A DNA stretch of 64,000 bases, from NCBI GenBank assembly GCA_030442035.1, contig JAUJEA010000001.1, forward strand, positions 372,001-436,000, written 5' to 3'. The translations under genes were made by a program, and so were the position numbers. Below the pieces are notes generated by a model, which saw nothing but the letters and a program-made list of their open reading frames with translations, made no database searches and had not been told where the DNA came from. Shown here piece by piece: positions 19,386 to 28,661 of the stretch. The first letter of the stretch is position 1. Each line of letters starts with the position of its first letter. The DNA comes from Splendidivirga corallicola. GTDB lineage: Bacteria > Bacteroidota > Bacteroidia > Cytophagales > Cyclobacteriaceae.

Positions 19386-19745
19386 ATAAAGTTGTCAGCA
19401 TCAATAGTCCTGTTCTAACATAAGCTTCACGTTGGCAATTACATCACAACTATTGACTGACATTTATATTAGTAATACACAGACAATTATTTTGTACTCA
19501 ATAAATTTTGATTATTTGTTTAGAAATAGAAAGAGATGGTACTGTATAGGCTTTGAAAGTTCATTCACACTGTTATAACAATCATGTAGAAAAATCTTTT
19601 TCGAGATCAACTTTACTTGGCCCTAATATCTCAAAAGCCCTGATTCTACAATTGTTTTTACTCCATTGATATCGCCAAGTAGTCGCCTGTCAAAAGCTAC
19701 TTCATTAAAGAATATGCTTTGTATGTTTCTATTAAATTCTATGAA
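19386..19745. other. Intergenic region between the ECF sigma and fecR genes
   Basis: 360 bases, AT-rich, with no credible reading frame and no strong hairpin. The gap is larger than usual for a sigma-fecR pair, so fecR-susC-susD may have their own promoter here. I could not place one with confidence. Confidence 0.4.
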
Positions 19746-20348
19746 TTACAGAAGTTGCTGCATGCACAACAATGGGCCAAGCGTAAAGGTAGGAAAATGT
19801 TCTTTCAAAGATTTTAATGCATTGTAAACCAAATTACGGGTCGACTGGTAGTTCAATGACATGATAGAAGAAATTTCTTCATAGCTGAGATCATTGTAGT
19901 ACTTCAGATAAAGCACTTCTCTTTGGCGCTTTGTTAATTGCTCAAGAACCTTTTTTAAATTATGCAATGTTTCCTCTTGCAATTGCTCACTGATGATAAG
20001 ATCTTCGTGGCTAAACTCCAGATGAAATTGATTATCATAAAATGTATTCTTATGACCTGCTATTTTGTTTCGTTTCAATTCACGTAATAGATTCTTACGC
20101 AAAGAGCCCAGCAAATATGGCTTTATTGCGTTGATATCACTCAGCTTAGATCTCTTTCTCCACATAATCAGGAAAAGATCCTGGATGGCATCCTCAACTA
20201 ACTCAGAATTGTCTGTAAACTTGGAACCATACTTATATAATGCTTCCACATTTACTCTATAGATCCGGGCGAACGCTTCTTTATTACCTGATTTAAATTG
20301 CTTCCACAATTGTTCATCAGTCGGCATCTCTAAATTAGATTTCCCCAT
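19746..20348 (-). CDS. FecI-type ECF sigma factor
   Basis: About 200 residues. Region 2 contains LWKQFKSGNKEAFARIYR and LVEDAIQDLFLIMWRKRSKL. Region 4 contains LTKRQREVLYLKYYNDLSYEEIS followed by the recognition helix. These are the marks of the Bacteroidota FecI/SusC-linked subgroup. It would direct transcription of the fecR-susC-susD-sulfatase genes behind it when the glycan is present. The ATG at 20348 is chosen because the residues before it (up to 20372) are atypical, but the longer form is possible. The C-terminus (LLCMQQLL) is a short hydrophobic tail. Confidence 0.92.
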   Translation of the reverse strand: MGKSNLEMPTDEQLWKQFKSGNKEAFARIYRVNVEALYKYGSKFTDNSELVEDAIQDLFLIMWRKRSKLSDINAIKPYLLGSLRKNLLRELKRNKIAGHKNTFYDNQFHLEFSHEDLIISEQLQEETLHNLKKVLEQLTKRQREVLYLKYYNDLSYEEISSIMSLNYQSTRNLVYNALKSLKEHFPTFTLGPLLCMQQLL

Positions 20349-20590
20349 AAAGTTATAGTTCCTAGTTCGCAAGCCTTACCTCGTGTGGCACCTATATGAC
20401 TGAACGAAATTGCTAAACTACTACAATTTTTATTAGGATACCATTCTATCACTCCCAAAACCAATTGCACTCAAAAGAAGCTTTGCCTAAAATCATTCTA
20501 AAAATTCTCCAAAAATTAAAATTTTATGTTCCATAAGGAGTTTTGAGAATAAAAAATTTTGTATGCATACCTACTAATTTTTGATTAATG

Positions 20591-20621
20591 TTTGTTAAAA
20601 ATTAATAAATTGGTACATTTA
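20591..20621 (+). promoter_or_regulatory. Candidate promoter of the TonB receptor/SGNH pair
   Basis: TTTG (20591-20594), a 19-base spacer and TACATTTA (20614-20621). This fits the Bacteroidota layout TTTG-N19-TAnnTTTG with one mismatch in the last base. It leaves a leader of about 45 bases before the ATG at 20671. Confidence 0.5.
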
Positions 20622-20670
20622 TAAAGAGCTAAACCGAGTCTGCAACAAACCTTATTAAACTATTAAACGT

Positions 20671-23400
20671 ATGAAGAAGATTTTTACGAAATCAACACTA
20701 TTACTCGTAGTGTTCTTTTCATTTTTGTGCCATCATACAAGAGCCCAAAACACTACGGTCTCTGGGAAAATTCTTGATGAAGCAACAAGCGAACCGTTAG
20801 TTGGAGTCAATATTCTTGTGAAGGGAACGGTTCTAGGAACCATCTCAGATATAGATGGAAACTTCAACCTCTCAGTCAGCAAGGCTCCTCCTTTCACCAT
20901 GCAAGTGTCAATTGTGGGCTATACCCCGCAGGAAATTGAGATTACCAATGCAACCACAGAAGGCCTTGAAATCTCAATGAGTGAACAAACAATTCTTGGA
21001 CAGGAAATAGTTGTCTCGGCATCCAGAGTGGAAGAAAGTGTACTTGAATCTCCGGTGACCGTTGAAAAAATGGACATTATTGGGATACAACAGTCTGCGG
21101 CACCTGATTTTTTTGATGCTATTTCGCATATTAAGGGCGTCACCACCAGTACAGGTAGCTTAACTTTCAATGCTATCAATACCAGGGGTTTTGCCACCAT
21201 AGCGAACGTACGTTTTGTAACATTAGTGGATGGCATGGATATTTCAGCACCTCTTCTGAACTTTCCTACAGGGAACCTGGTAGGGATTTCTGAGCTTGAC
21301 GCAGAAAGTGTGGAACTTGTCCCGGGCGCTGCTTCTGCATTGTATGGTCCGAATGCTTTTAATGGTATTTTATTTATGAATAGTAAAAGCCCTTTTGAGT
21401 ATCAGGGATTAAGCGCCCAGGTAAAAGTTGGCGCCACCAATTCTGAAGCTGGTGATTCAAATCCATTGTATAGTTTTTCAGCCCGATATGCCAAGGCATT
21501 TAACAATAAGTTTGCCTTTAAGCTCAATTTCTCTCTTTTGGATGCCACTGACTGGACCGGAAATGATTACAACACCGATCGCGTTATACCGGGAAATCAA
21601 CCGGGGTCTCCCAATTTTGATGGCCTTAATATGTATGGAGACGAAGCACGTATTCAACTAAATATAGCAAGCGCTACAGGAGATCCAGCTTTAGCACCTT
21701 TAGGGGATGTAGATCTTAGAAGAACTGGCTGGAGGGAGGAAGACTTGCTGGCCAACATGGATGCCAAAAGTATTAAGGCTGATGCTGCACTGCATTATAG
21801 GGTTAATGACAATGTTGAGTTATTATACAACTATCGATTTGGAGGAGGAAGTTCCATTTATCAAGGATCAGCCAAATTTGTATTAAATGACTTCACGCAA
21901 CAATTTCATAAGCTGGAGGCCAAAGGAGCCAATTTCTTTGTCAGAGGTTATGTTACATTGACTGATGATGGTGATTCTTACAATTTGGATGCGATGGGTG
22001 CTTTTGTCAATGAAAGGATCTCTCCAACAGCCACGCAATGGGTCCCAACTTATCTACAAACCTATGTTTTAGCTAGCCAAGGATACATACCTGGTGTTCC
22101 GGCAGGTAATCCAACTGCTGCGCATGCAGCTGCACGTGCTCAGGCTGATGCCTCCAGAAACTCCATGTCAGCTTCAGAAATTCAACAAATCATTGAAGAT
22201 ACCAGAACAGCAAATCTCAACAGAGATCAAAACGGTGCTGCGTTTATTGAAGGTTCCAGGTTATTTCATGGAGAATTCAATTATAATCTAAAAAATCAGA
22301 TTGATTGGGCTGAAATACAGGTTGGTGGTAACGTCAGAAGATATAGCATTTTTTCGGATGGTACTATTTTCGATGAGCAACAAAACAGTGATGGCAGTTT
22401 TGAACGAGTGAATATCAGTGAATGGGGAGCTTACACACAAATCAGTAAGAGACTTGCCGATGAAAAGTTAAAACTGACGGGCTCAATTCGATATGATAAA
22501 AATGAAAATTTCGAAGGACAATTCAATCCCAGGTTTTCCGCTGTCTACACATTCAGTCAGTCTCATAATATCAGGGCTTCCTTTCAAACAGGTTTCAGAA
22601 ATCCCGATACTCAGGCGCAGTTCATCTGGTTTCCAACTTCTTCCGGAATTTTAGTGGGTAGTACGGAAAGTAATGCTGCCAGATACGGTATTCACAACGG
22701 AGGAGCTCTTGACCCTACAACATTACAACCAGTGGATATAGATTTTGTTGAACCTGAAGAATTAACAGCTTTCGAAATTGGTTATAAGGGTGTAATTGCG
22801 GATAAAATATTATTGGATGTCAACTATTATCATAATAACTACAGCGGCTTCATTGCCAATCGTCCGGTTTTAAGTGCTAATGCCATCACCAGAAGAGGGC
22901 AAACCGTCACAAACGCCATTGGAGGGATCAATGTTTTGATGAACCCGTATGTGAATGTTCCTGAAGACATTTCTTCCGATGGTATTGGAGTAGGTGTCAC
23001 ATACAGTGTTGGTAAAGGATATACACTAAGCGGTAATTATAATTGGGCCGATTTCACCGTAGACAATCAAATTACCGAAGATTTTCAGGCAGGGTTCAAT
23101 ACTCCGGAACACAAATTCAGTGTAAATGTCTCCAATAGAAATGTCTGGAATAACATTGGATTCGCAGTGGCATACAGATGGCAGGATGATTTCCTATGGC
23201 AGTCATCTTTCGGTGAGGGCGAAATTCCTTCATTCGGCGTATTGGATATTCAGGCTAACTATAAAATAAAATCTTTGAAATCAATCGTTAAGGTTGGGGG
23301 TACTAATCTGTTTAGCGGAGATTATAGAACCAATATCGGGGCAGGTTTTGTAGGTCCTCAGTATTTTATTTCAATCACCTTTGATGAGTTTCTTAATTAA
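20671..23400 (+). CDS. TonB-dependent outer-membrane receptor with N-terminal carboxypeptidase-like domain
   Basis: 909 residues. A signal peptide ends at HTRA-Q, then a CarboxypepD-reg-like domain (about 28-110, VSGKILDEATSEPLVGVNILVKG), a TonB-box-like EIVVSASRVEESVLES (about 112-127), a plug (about 125-240, AINTRGFATIANVRFVTLVDG and ELVPGAASALYGPNAFNG), and a beta-barrel ending near QYFISITFDEFLN. It is shorter than SusC proteins and lacks a SusD partner. Its partner is the SGNH-hydrolase lipoprotein 28 bases downstream. Import of a ligand released or trimmed by that hydrolase is the natural reading, but the ligand is unknown. Confidence 0.92.
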   Translation: MKKIFTKSTLLLVVFFSFLCHHTRAQNTTVSGKILDEATSEPLVGVNILVKGTVLGTISDIDGNFNLSVSKAPPFTMQVSIVGYTPQEIEITNATTEGLEISMSEQTILGQEIVVSASRVEESVLESPVTVEKMDIIGIQQSAAPDFFDAISHIKGVTTSTGSLTFNAINTRGFATIANVRFVTLVDGMDISAPLLNFPTGNLVGISELDAESVELVPGAASALYGPNAFNGILFMNSKSPFEYQGLSAQVKVGATNSEAGDSNPLYSFSARYAKAFNNKFAFKLNFSLLDATDWTGNDYNTDRVIPGNQPGSPNFDGLNMYGDEARIQLNIASATGDPALAPLGDVDLRRTGWREEDLLANMDAKSIKADAALHYRVNDNVELLYNYRFGGGSSIYQGSAKFVLNDFTQQFHKLEAKGANFFVRGYVTLTDDGDSYNLDAMGAFVNERISPTATQWVPTYLQTYVLASQGYIPGVPAGNPTAAHAAARAQADASRNSMSASEIQQIIEDTRTANLNRDQNGAAFIEGSRLFHGEFNYNLKNQIDWAEIQVGGNVRRYSIFSDGTIFDEQQNSDGSFERVNISEWGAYTQISKRLADEKLKLTGSIRYDKNENFEGQFNPRFSAVYTFSQSHNIRASFQTGFRNPDTQAQFIWFPTSSGILVGSTESNAARYGIHNGGALDPTTLQPVDIDFVEPEELTAFEIGYKGVIADKILLDVNYYHNNYSGFIANRPVLSANAITRRGQTVTNAIGGINVLMNPYVNVPEDISSDGIGVGVTYSVGKGYTLSGNYNWADFTVDNQITEDFQAGFNTPEHKFSVNVSNRNVWNNIGFAVAYRWQDDFLWQSSFGEGEIPSFGVLDIQANYKIKSLKSIVKVGGTNLFSGDYRTNIGAGFVGPQYFISITFDEFLN

Positions 23401-23428
23401 CTTCTGACTGTTGCTAAACTGAAAAATC

Positions 23429-24970
23429 ATGAAAAGAAATAAATTCATATACATATCATTTATCTGTTTACTGGTACTGTGGAGCTGCGAGCAGGAATTT
23501 AAGGTCATACAACCTGCCACACCAACTCCACCCGATCCTGAGGTCCCCAGCGCCGGTAGTGCTGATTTCACAAAATTCATCGCCATAGGGAATTCTCTTA
23601 CCGCTGGTTTTCAAGCGGCAGCACTGTTTAATGAAGGACAACAGACCTCATTGGGAGCCATTCTCAACAAACAATTCGAAGCAGTTGGTGCCGGCACTTT
23701 CAATCAACCAGACATCAATTCTGAAAATGGTTTCAATGCGTCTTTTTCAGACCTGAGCGATCCTTTGAATCCTGTGATATTGGGCAGGTTGATCCTAGCA
23801 GGGGATCCACCGGCTCCAACTCCTACTTCATCAGATTTAAATGCCGTTCCCGATCCTACAATTAATCCTGGTTTTGTTTATTCCGGTGAAACTTCACAAC
23901 TCAACAATTTTGGAGTACCAGGGATTTTATTGGGTCAGGCATTGATTCCCGAAACCGGTAATTGGACATTGGCAGGAACCGATCCGCGCTTCAACCCTTA
24001 TTATGCCAGGTTCGCATCTAATCCAGGTGTTTCCACCATTCTTACAGATGCTCTGTCTGCTCAAGGCACTTTCTTTCTTTTTTGGCTGGGTAATAATGAT
24101 GTATTGGGTTATGCAACAACAGGTGGGTCTGGCGCTGTGCCACTTACGGATCCTACTTCATTTGCTTTTCAGTATCAGACCGCCATTACAGCCATTACAA
24201 CCGATCCTAATATAAAAGGTGTCGTTGGAAATATTCCCGATGTAACGTCAATTCCCTTTTTCACATTGGTACCTTATAACGCCATTCCAATGGATGAAAC
24301 AACTGCCACACTTTCTAATGGGGCTTACACAAGTTACAATGATGGTCTGGCTGGCGCCGCTCAATTCATGATTATCGATCAGGCGGAAATGGATAAAAGA
24401 ACCATTTCATTTGCGGCCGGCAATAATGCTATCGTCATAGAAGATGAAACACTCAGTGATATATCCCTTCCGGACGGCCAGGGAGGAACTATAGAACTAC
24501 CCAAAATAAGACAGGCCACAGCCAATGACCTGATTCTTCTACCGGCCTCGGCACTTCTGGGAACACTGGCTGATCCAAACAATCCTGCCACAGTGTATGG
24601 AGTCGGAGTCGCTCTTGCCGACAATCTGGTTTTAATAGAAGATGAGGTCCAGGAAATTAAAGATGCGATAACTGCATTCAACACAACTATAAAAGGCATT
24701 GCGGATGGGTCTGATAGAATAGCTTATGCAGACGTTAATAAAACCCTGGCCGATCTGGCTACTGCTGGCGTTGACTCTCAAAACGGAATTTCCATAACAC
24801 CATCTCTTGTTCCACCTACAGGAGTTTTTTCTGAAGACGCCGTGCATCCCAACTCGCGGGGATATGCCGTGGCTGCCAATACATTTATTGAGGCAATAAA
24901 TCAGGAATTTGGAGCTAATGTATTAAAAGTAAATATCGGTAACTATAAAGGGACTGGATTACCCCAATAA
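23429..24970 (+). CDS. SGNH/GDSL-type hydrolase lipoprotein
   Basis: 513 residues with a lipoprotein signal (LLVLWSC, Cys 20) and a Pro-rich tether (about 30-40). SGNH blocks are visible: block I IAIGNSLTAGF with the nucleophile Ser near residue 56, block III WLGNNDVLGYA (the Asn), and block V DAVHPNSRGYAVAANTF (catalytic Asp and His) near the C-terminus. Block II Gly lies in LNNFGVPGILLG. Family members are esterases, lipases or deacetylases. A large insertion between blocks III and V makes it about twice the minimal SGNH length. It directly follows the TonB receptor on the same transcript and was probably selected with it. Confidence 0.88.
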   Translation: MKRNKFIYISFICLLVLWSCEQEFKVIQPATPTPPDPEVPSAGSADFTKFIAIGNSLTAGFQAAALFNEGQQTSLGAILNKQFEAVGAGTFNQPDINSENGFNASFSDLSDPLNPVILGRLILAGDPPAPTPTSSDLNAVPDPTINPGFVYSGETSQLNNFGVPGILLGQALIPETGNWTLAGTDPRFNPYYARFASNPGVSTILTDALSAQGTFFLFWLGNNDVLGYATTGGSGAVPLTDPTSFAFQYQTAITAITTDPNIKGVVGNIPDVTSIPFFTLVPYNAIPMDETTATLSNGAYTSYNDGLAGAAQFMIIDQAEMDKRTISFAAGNNAIVIEDETLSDISLPDGQGGTIELPKIRQATANDLILLPASALLGTLADPNNPATVYGVGVALADNLVLIEDEVQEIKDAITAFNTTIKGIADGSDRIAYADVNKTLADLATAGVDSQNGISITPSLVPPTGVFSEDAVHPNSRGYAVAANTFIEAINQEFGANVLKVNIGNYKGTGLPQ

Positions 24971-24973
24971 TAT

Positions 24974-25030
24974 TAAAGCACAAAACAAAAAAGGTAGCTA
25001 TTCCAGCTACCTTTTTTGTTTTGTGCTTTA
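24974..25030. terminator. Perfect 26-bp inverted repeat, bidirectional terminator
   Basis: Arms 24974-24999 and 25005-25030 are exact reverse complements, with the 5-base loop ATTCC. The inner stem GGTAGCT/AGCTACC is flanked by A-rich and T-rich tracts, which suits termination on both strands. It lies between the convergent SGNH and acyltransferase genes, four bases from one stop and eleven from the other. Confidence 0.9.
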
Positions 25031-25041
25031 CCTTTTATAAT

Positions 25042-25512
25042 CTAAACATCTCTTCTAAACTTAGCCGGAACACCTGCTACAACAGTATTGTCCGCAACAT
25101 CTTTTGTCACAACAGCTCCACAACCAATGATAGCATTCTTTCCAATAGTCACACCACATAATATAGTAGCACTTGATCCTATTGACACTCCTTCTTTGAT
25201 CAAGGTAGGTTCACAAACCCAATCTTCTTCTGTTTGCATTGAACCGTCCTCATTGGTTGATCTTGGATATTTATCATTGGTAAAGGTTACATTGTGCCCG
25301 ACAAAAACCCGGTCTTCAATAGTAACTCCTTCACATATAAAAGTATGAGAGGAAACTTTACAGTCCTTTCCAACCTTTACTCCTTTTTGAATTTCAACAA
25401 ATGTTCCAATCTTTGTTCTATCTCCTATTTCACAACCATACAGATTAACAAAGGAATAAATTTTAACGTCTTCTCCTAGTTTTACATCGTCAGAGATCAG
25501 GCAATACTTCAT
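25042..25512 (-). CDS. Left-handed beta-helix acyltransferase (WlbB/WbpD-like sugar N-acetyltransferase)
   Basis: 156 residues made almost entirely of hexapeptide repeats (KLGEDVKIYSFVNLYGCEIGD and similar), the LbH fold. An internal loop, GHNVTFTNDKYPRSTNED, carries the substrate-binding region typical of UDP-sugar N-acetyltransferases of the WlbB/WbpD type. The end GAVVTKDVADNTVVAGVPAK is a family hallmark. The dehydrogenase nine bases... upstream on the same strand is the usual partner in making di-N-acetylated uronic acids or amino sugars for surface polysaccharide. The start MKYCLIS is preferred to the Met three codons earlier. Confidence 0.88.
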   Translation of the reverse strand: MKYCLISDDVKLGEDVKIYSFVNLYGCEIGDRTKIGTFVEIQKGVKVGKDCKVSSHTFICEGVTIEDRVFVGHNVTFTNDKYPRSTNEDGSMQTEEDWVCEPTLIKEGVSIGSSATILCGVTIGKNAIIGCGAVVTKDVADNTVVAGVPAKFRRDV

Positions 25513-25530
25513 GAATATCAAAATTGAATT

Positions 25531-26541
25531 TTATAATAGAATTTCTTTACCTCCATTTTTCAAAGATAAATCCGAAGCTTCAAGAATCTTAACAACCTCA
25601 AGTCCCTCTTCACCACCATTTATAGGTTTTTTCTTGTTCTTAATACAATCCACCAAATGTTCTGTTTCAAGTTTGAGTGCTTCTGTCATTTCAACAACGG
25701 GCACTAATATGTCCCCATGGTGGTATTTAACCTGAAGTTTATAAAATTCGCTTTTATCTTGCACTTCCTCCACTCTTTTATTATAAATTTTAATCTTTTC
25801 ATCAACTTCGAGATCATCCCAGACCAGCATCTTCTTATCACCAGCTACCAAAGTTTTTCTAACCTTCACAGGTGACAGCCAGTTGGCATGGAAGTGCCCT
25901 ATGAAGTTATTCTCGCATTTAACAGTGAGGTAAGCGACGTCCTCAAAGCCTTTGCCAATATGGTCAGATCCTACAGCATTGACAGATATCGGTTTTACGC
26001 CATTGTTGATATAGTTCATTATTGACAAATCATGTGGCGCAAGGTCCCATATCACATTGGCATCATATTGGAACAAACCAAGATTTACCCTAACCGAATC
26101 GTAATAATAAAGATTTCCCAAAGTCCCGTTTGAGGTGAGTTCTTTCATTTTCATGACTGCCCCTGTAAACAAGAAAGTATGGTCCACCATAATCAGCAAA
26201 TTCTTCTTATCCGCCAGTTCAATGAGTTCCTTCGCTTCAGCGGAGGTTGCGGTAAACGGTTTTTCTACAAAAACATGTTTCCCATTTTCAAGAGCTGTCT
26301 TTGCCAAATTGAAGTGCGTAGATGTAGAAGTAATAATACCTACCAAATCAATATTAGGGTCATTAAGAATGCTATTAGCATCCTGTTCAGCGGATATCTC
26401 AGGGTGATTTTTCTTCAATACTTCCAATCTGTCCAAGGACATATCGGAAACCTTTAGCACATTAAGATCCGGATTAGCCATAAAGTTTCTTACGATATTG
26501 GGCCCCCAATATCCATAGCCAATAACGCCTACATTTATCAT
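25531..26541 (-). CDS. Gfo/Idh/MocA-family sugar dehydrogenase (WlbA-like)
   Basis: 336 residues with an N-terminal Rossmann domain (VGVIGYGYWGPNIVRNF) and the catalytic EKPFTATSAEAKEL stretch, whose Lys-Pro is conserved in the family. The mid-region WDLAPHDLSIMNYI carries the conserved Asp/His pair. The fold is NAD(P)-dependent sugar oxidoreductase. Next to a WlbB-like acetyltransferase, the likely step is C3 oxidation of a UDP-N-acetyl-hexuronic acid or related sugar before transamination. The aminotransferase of that pathway is not in the window, so the pathway is inferred. Confidence 0.88.
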   Translation of the reverse strand: MINVGVIGYGYWGPNIVRNFMANPDLNVLKVSDMSLDRLEVLKKNHPEISAEQDANSILNDPNIDLVGIITSTSTHFNLAKTALENGKHVFVEKPFTATSAEAKELIELADKKNLLIMVDHTFLFTGAVMKMKELTSNGTLGNLYYYDSVRVNLGLFQYDANVIWDLAPHDLSIMNYINNGVKPISVNAVGSDHIGKGFEDVAYLTVKCENNFIGHFHANWLSPVKVRKTLVAGDKKMLVWDDLEVDEKIKIYNKRVEEVQDKSEFYKLQVKYHHGDILVPVVEMTEALKLETEHLVDCIKNKKKPINGGEEGLEVVKILEASDLSLKNGGKEILL

Positions 26542-26584
26542 TATGAAATTCTTAAAACGATTAAAAACAAATTACCAATTTTAT

Positions 26585-28114
26585 TTACAAACCTCCCTTA
26601 CCAAAAATTACCACGGGAATGGTATTTAAAAGTATTTCGAGATCTAATTTTATGGATCGGTGTTCGATATAATAGATGTCAAGTATAATTTGATCATTAA
26701 ATAAAACTTCGTCCCTACCCTTTATTTGCCAAAGTCCGGTCATCCCAGGTAAAACAGTATACCTTCTTTTCTGCCATTCACTCATATGCTCAAACTCATA
26801 TGGAAGGTTAGGCCTGGGACCTACCAGGCTCATTTCCCCTCTTAGAACATTAATCAATTGAGGGAATTCATCTAGTGAGAGTTTTCTTAACACCCTTCCA
26901 ATCGGAGTAATCCTGGGGTCATTCTGAAGCTTTTTAGTTGCTTCGTTATTTTGTATCATTTGAACCACCTTATCCTGATGCATTTTTGTACTTGCATTGG
27001 CATACATAGACCGGAATTTAAACATCTTAAATTCCTTGCCGTCTTTCCCAATAGCTCTTGCCTTGTAAAAAATTGGTCCGGAAGATGTCGCCTTGATCAA
27101 AAAAACTATAAAGATCCAGAGTGGTATAAAAGAAATAATGATCAAAAGCGTCGTGGATATATCAAAAACCCTTTTAAAGATCGTATAAAAATAAGCCTTT
27201 TTAGGAGGTAAATAACGAAATGAAGATACCATTCCAATCTCCTCTATTTCCAACTTCTCATTGACGATGTTATACAGATCAGATGCAATATGAATACTCT
27301 TTTTCGTGGCTTTGCACAATGTGATCACTTCATGCAGTCTATCCCCATCTTTATAGTCGGAAGCAATCAAGATATCGCAAACCTTTTTCTCTTCAACTAT
27401 TTTTTCCAACTTCTCAAGACCTCCAAGAATAGGGAAGGTATTGAATATGCTCCTATTCTCTGATTGCTCAAAACCATCATCCAAAAAGCCAACTACCTTA
27501 AAATTACTTTTCTTATTTTCGGAAAGTATCTTCGCGTTTTCTACGCTCTGTTCCCCGGTTCCTATAATCAACATGTTCCTGTTGATCTTGTTTTTACTTA
27601 CTAACCAAAAGTAAACCGCCGGAGCCAAAAAGACACGGGTAAAAAGAAACACAAGAAATATGTTGGTATAAATCATACCAATCAAAATCCTGCTAGTTGA
27701 AATTTCAATTATTTTGAAAATAAAACTAAAGAAGATCAATGTTACCAAGCTGAAAAAAAGTGCTTTTAAAATAGCCACTACTTGTCTTGCTCTATAAAGC
27801 AGTACTTGGTATTTGTATAGATTATTCTCCGCAATAAACCACAATAAAGAAACAAAGATCAATGCACCTCCAACAATAAGCCCCAGTTTCTCTTTAGTAT
27901 CATCAAAATAATGAGTATAAATTAAATAGGAAGTTATCTCTGCACCAATAATCACAAAAATATCATGAATAAAAACAAGCGATTTATGCAGAGGAAGGTT
28001 CATGCTCCTCGATAATCTAACAGGGTATCTCAAATCAGAATAAGCGGGTACCTTCATCAATGAAAATTTTCGCGGGGAAAATGTCTTAAGTTTTTCTGTA
28101 AAGATTGAATTCAA
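26585..28114 (-). CDS. Polyprenyl-phosphate sugar phosphotransferase (WcaJ/WbaP type)
   Basis: 509 residues. Four N-terminal helices (about 45-165) precede a CoA-binding-like central domain (NRNMLIIGTGEQSVENAKIL) and a fifth helix near residue 320. The C-terminal bacterial sugar transferase domain contains FKMFKFRSMYANA, LSLDEFPQLINVLRGEMSLV, GPRPNLPYEFE and LPGMTGLWQIKGR. It loads the first sugar-1-phosphate onto undecaprenyl phosphate to start a capsule, exopolysaccharide or O-antigen unit. With the two genes downstream it forms the visible part of a polysaccharide cluster. Confidence 0.93.
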   Translation of the reverse strand: MNSIFTEKLKTFSPRKFSLMKVPAYSDLRYPVRLSRSMNLPLHKSLVFIHDIFVIIGAEITSYLIYTHYFDDTKEKLGLIVGGALIFVSLLWFIAENNLYKYQVLLYRARQVVAILKALFFSLVTLIFFSFIFKIIEISTSRILIGMIYTNIFLVFLFTRVFLAPAVYFWLVSKNKINRNMLIIGTGEQSVENAKILSENKKSNFKVVGFLDDGFEQSENRSIFNTFPILGGLEKLEKIVEEKKVCDILIASDYKDGDRLHEVITLCKATKKSIHIASDLYNIVNEKLEIEEIGMVSSFRYLPPKKAYFYTIFKRVFDISTTLLIIISFIPLWIFIVFLIKATSSGPIFYKARAIGKDGKEFKMFKFRSMYANASTKMHQDKVVQMIQNNEATKKLQNDPRITPIGRVLRKLSLDEFPQLINVLRGEMSLVGPRPNLPYEFEHMSEWQKRRYTVLPGMTGLWQIKGRDEVLFNDQIILDIYYIEHRSIKLDLEILLNTIPVVIFGKGGL

Positions 28115-28661
28115 GGCGCAATTAAATTAAAACAAAGAAGTATTAGTTTTGAATAGTACTGAATTAATTACATAAAAGTGATATTCATTCTCTTTGCATG
28201 CTTTGGGAATGTATCGTCAGCCGGAAACCCATTTCCGGTAAATTTATAAAAAAATATTTATAAAATACAATAATTATTTTTTAATTGATTGTTAACTAAA
28301 ATCTGGCTTTTCAGTCGCAAAAAAGGACTTCTTTAAGGCATTTGATAACTGTAAATTTTCGTGATTATCAATCAAGCGCGGTTGGAACAACGGGACACCT
28401 AAAGGTTTACAATTATAATCATTGCTTGACCAATTGGATTATTTCTTACATTGAATATATCAGCCACGGATAATGCATTTTTTTAAATCTGTTTCTCGAA
28501 TTGTTTGGCTCAATTCATTTAATCAAACGCTTATGTTGGTCAACACAAAAGTTTTATAAATCTTCCTAAATAAAATGACAGACCGACGTCATTGTTTACC
28601 TTTTATAAAATAGTATTGGGTATATCCGTTCAGACTTTAAGAAGATACAAATGGCAAAATC
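28115..28661. other. Intergenic region between the sugar transferase and dnaB
   Basis: 547 bases without a credible gene. It is strongly AT-rich around 28240-28300. It should hold the promoter of the polysaccharide genes and the end of the dnaB transcript. I see no repeat, RNA gene or clear hairpin. Confidence 0.4.

Noticed and set aside
24974-25030. Inverted repeat as a phage or element attachment site
   Set aside because: It sits exactly between two convergent stops, no integrase is near, and its A/T-flanked stem is that of a terminator.
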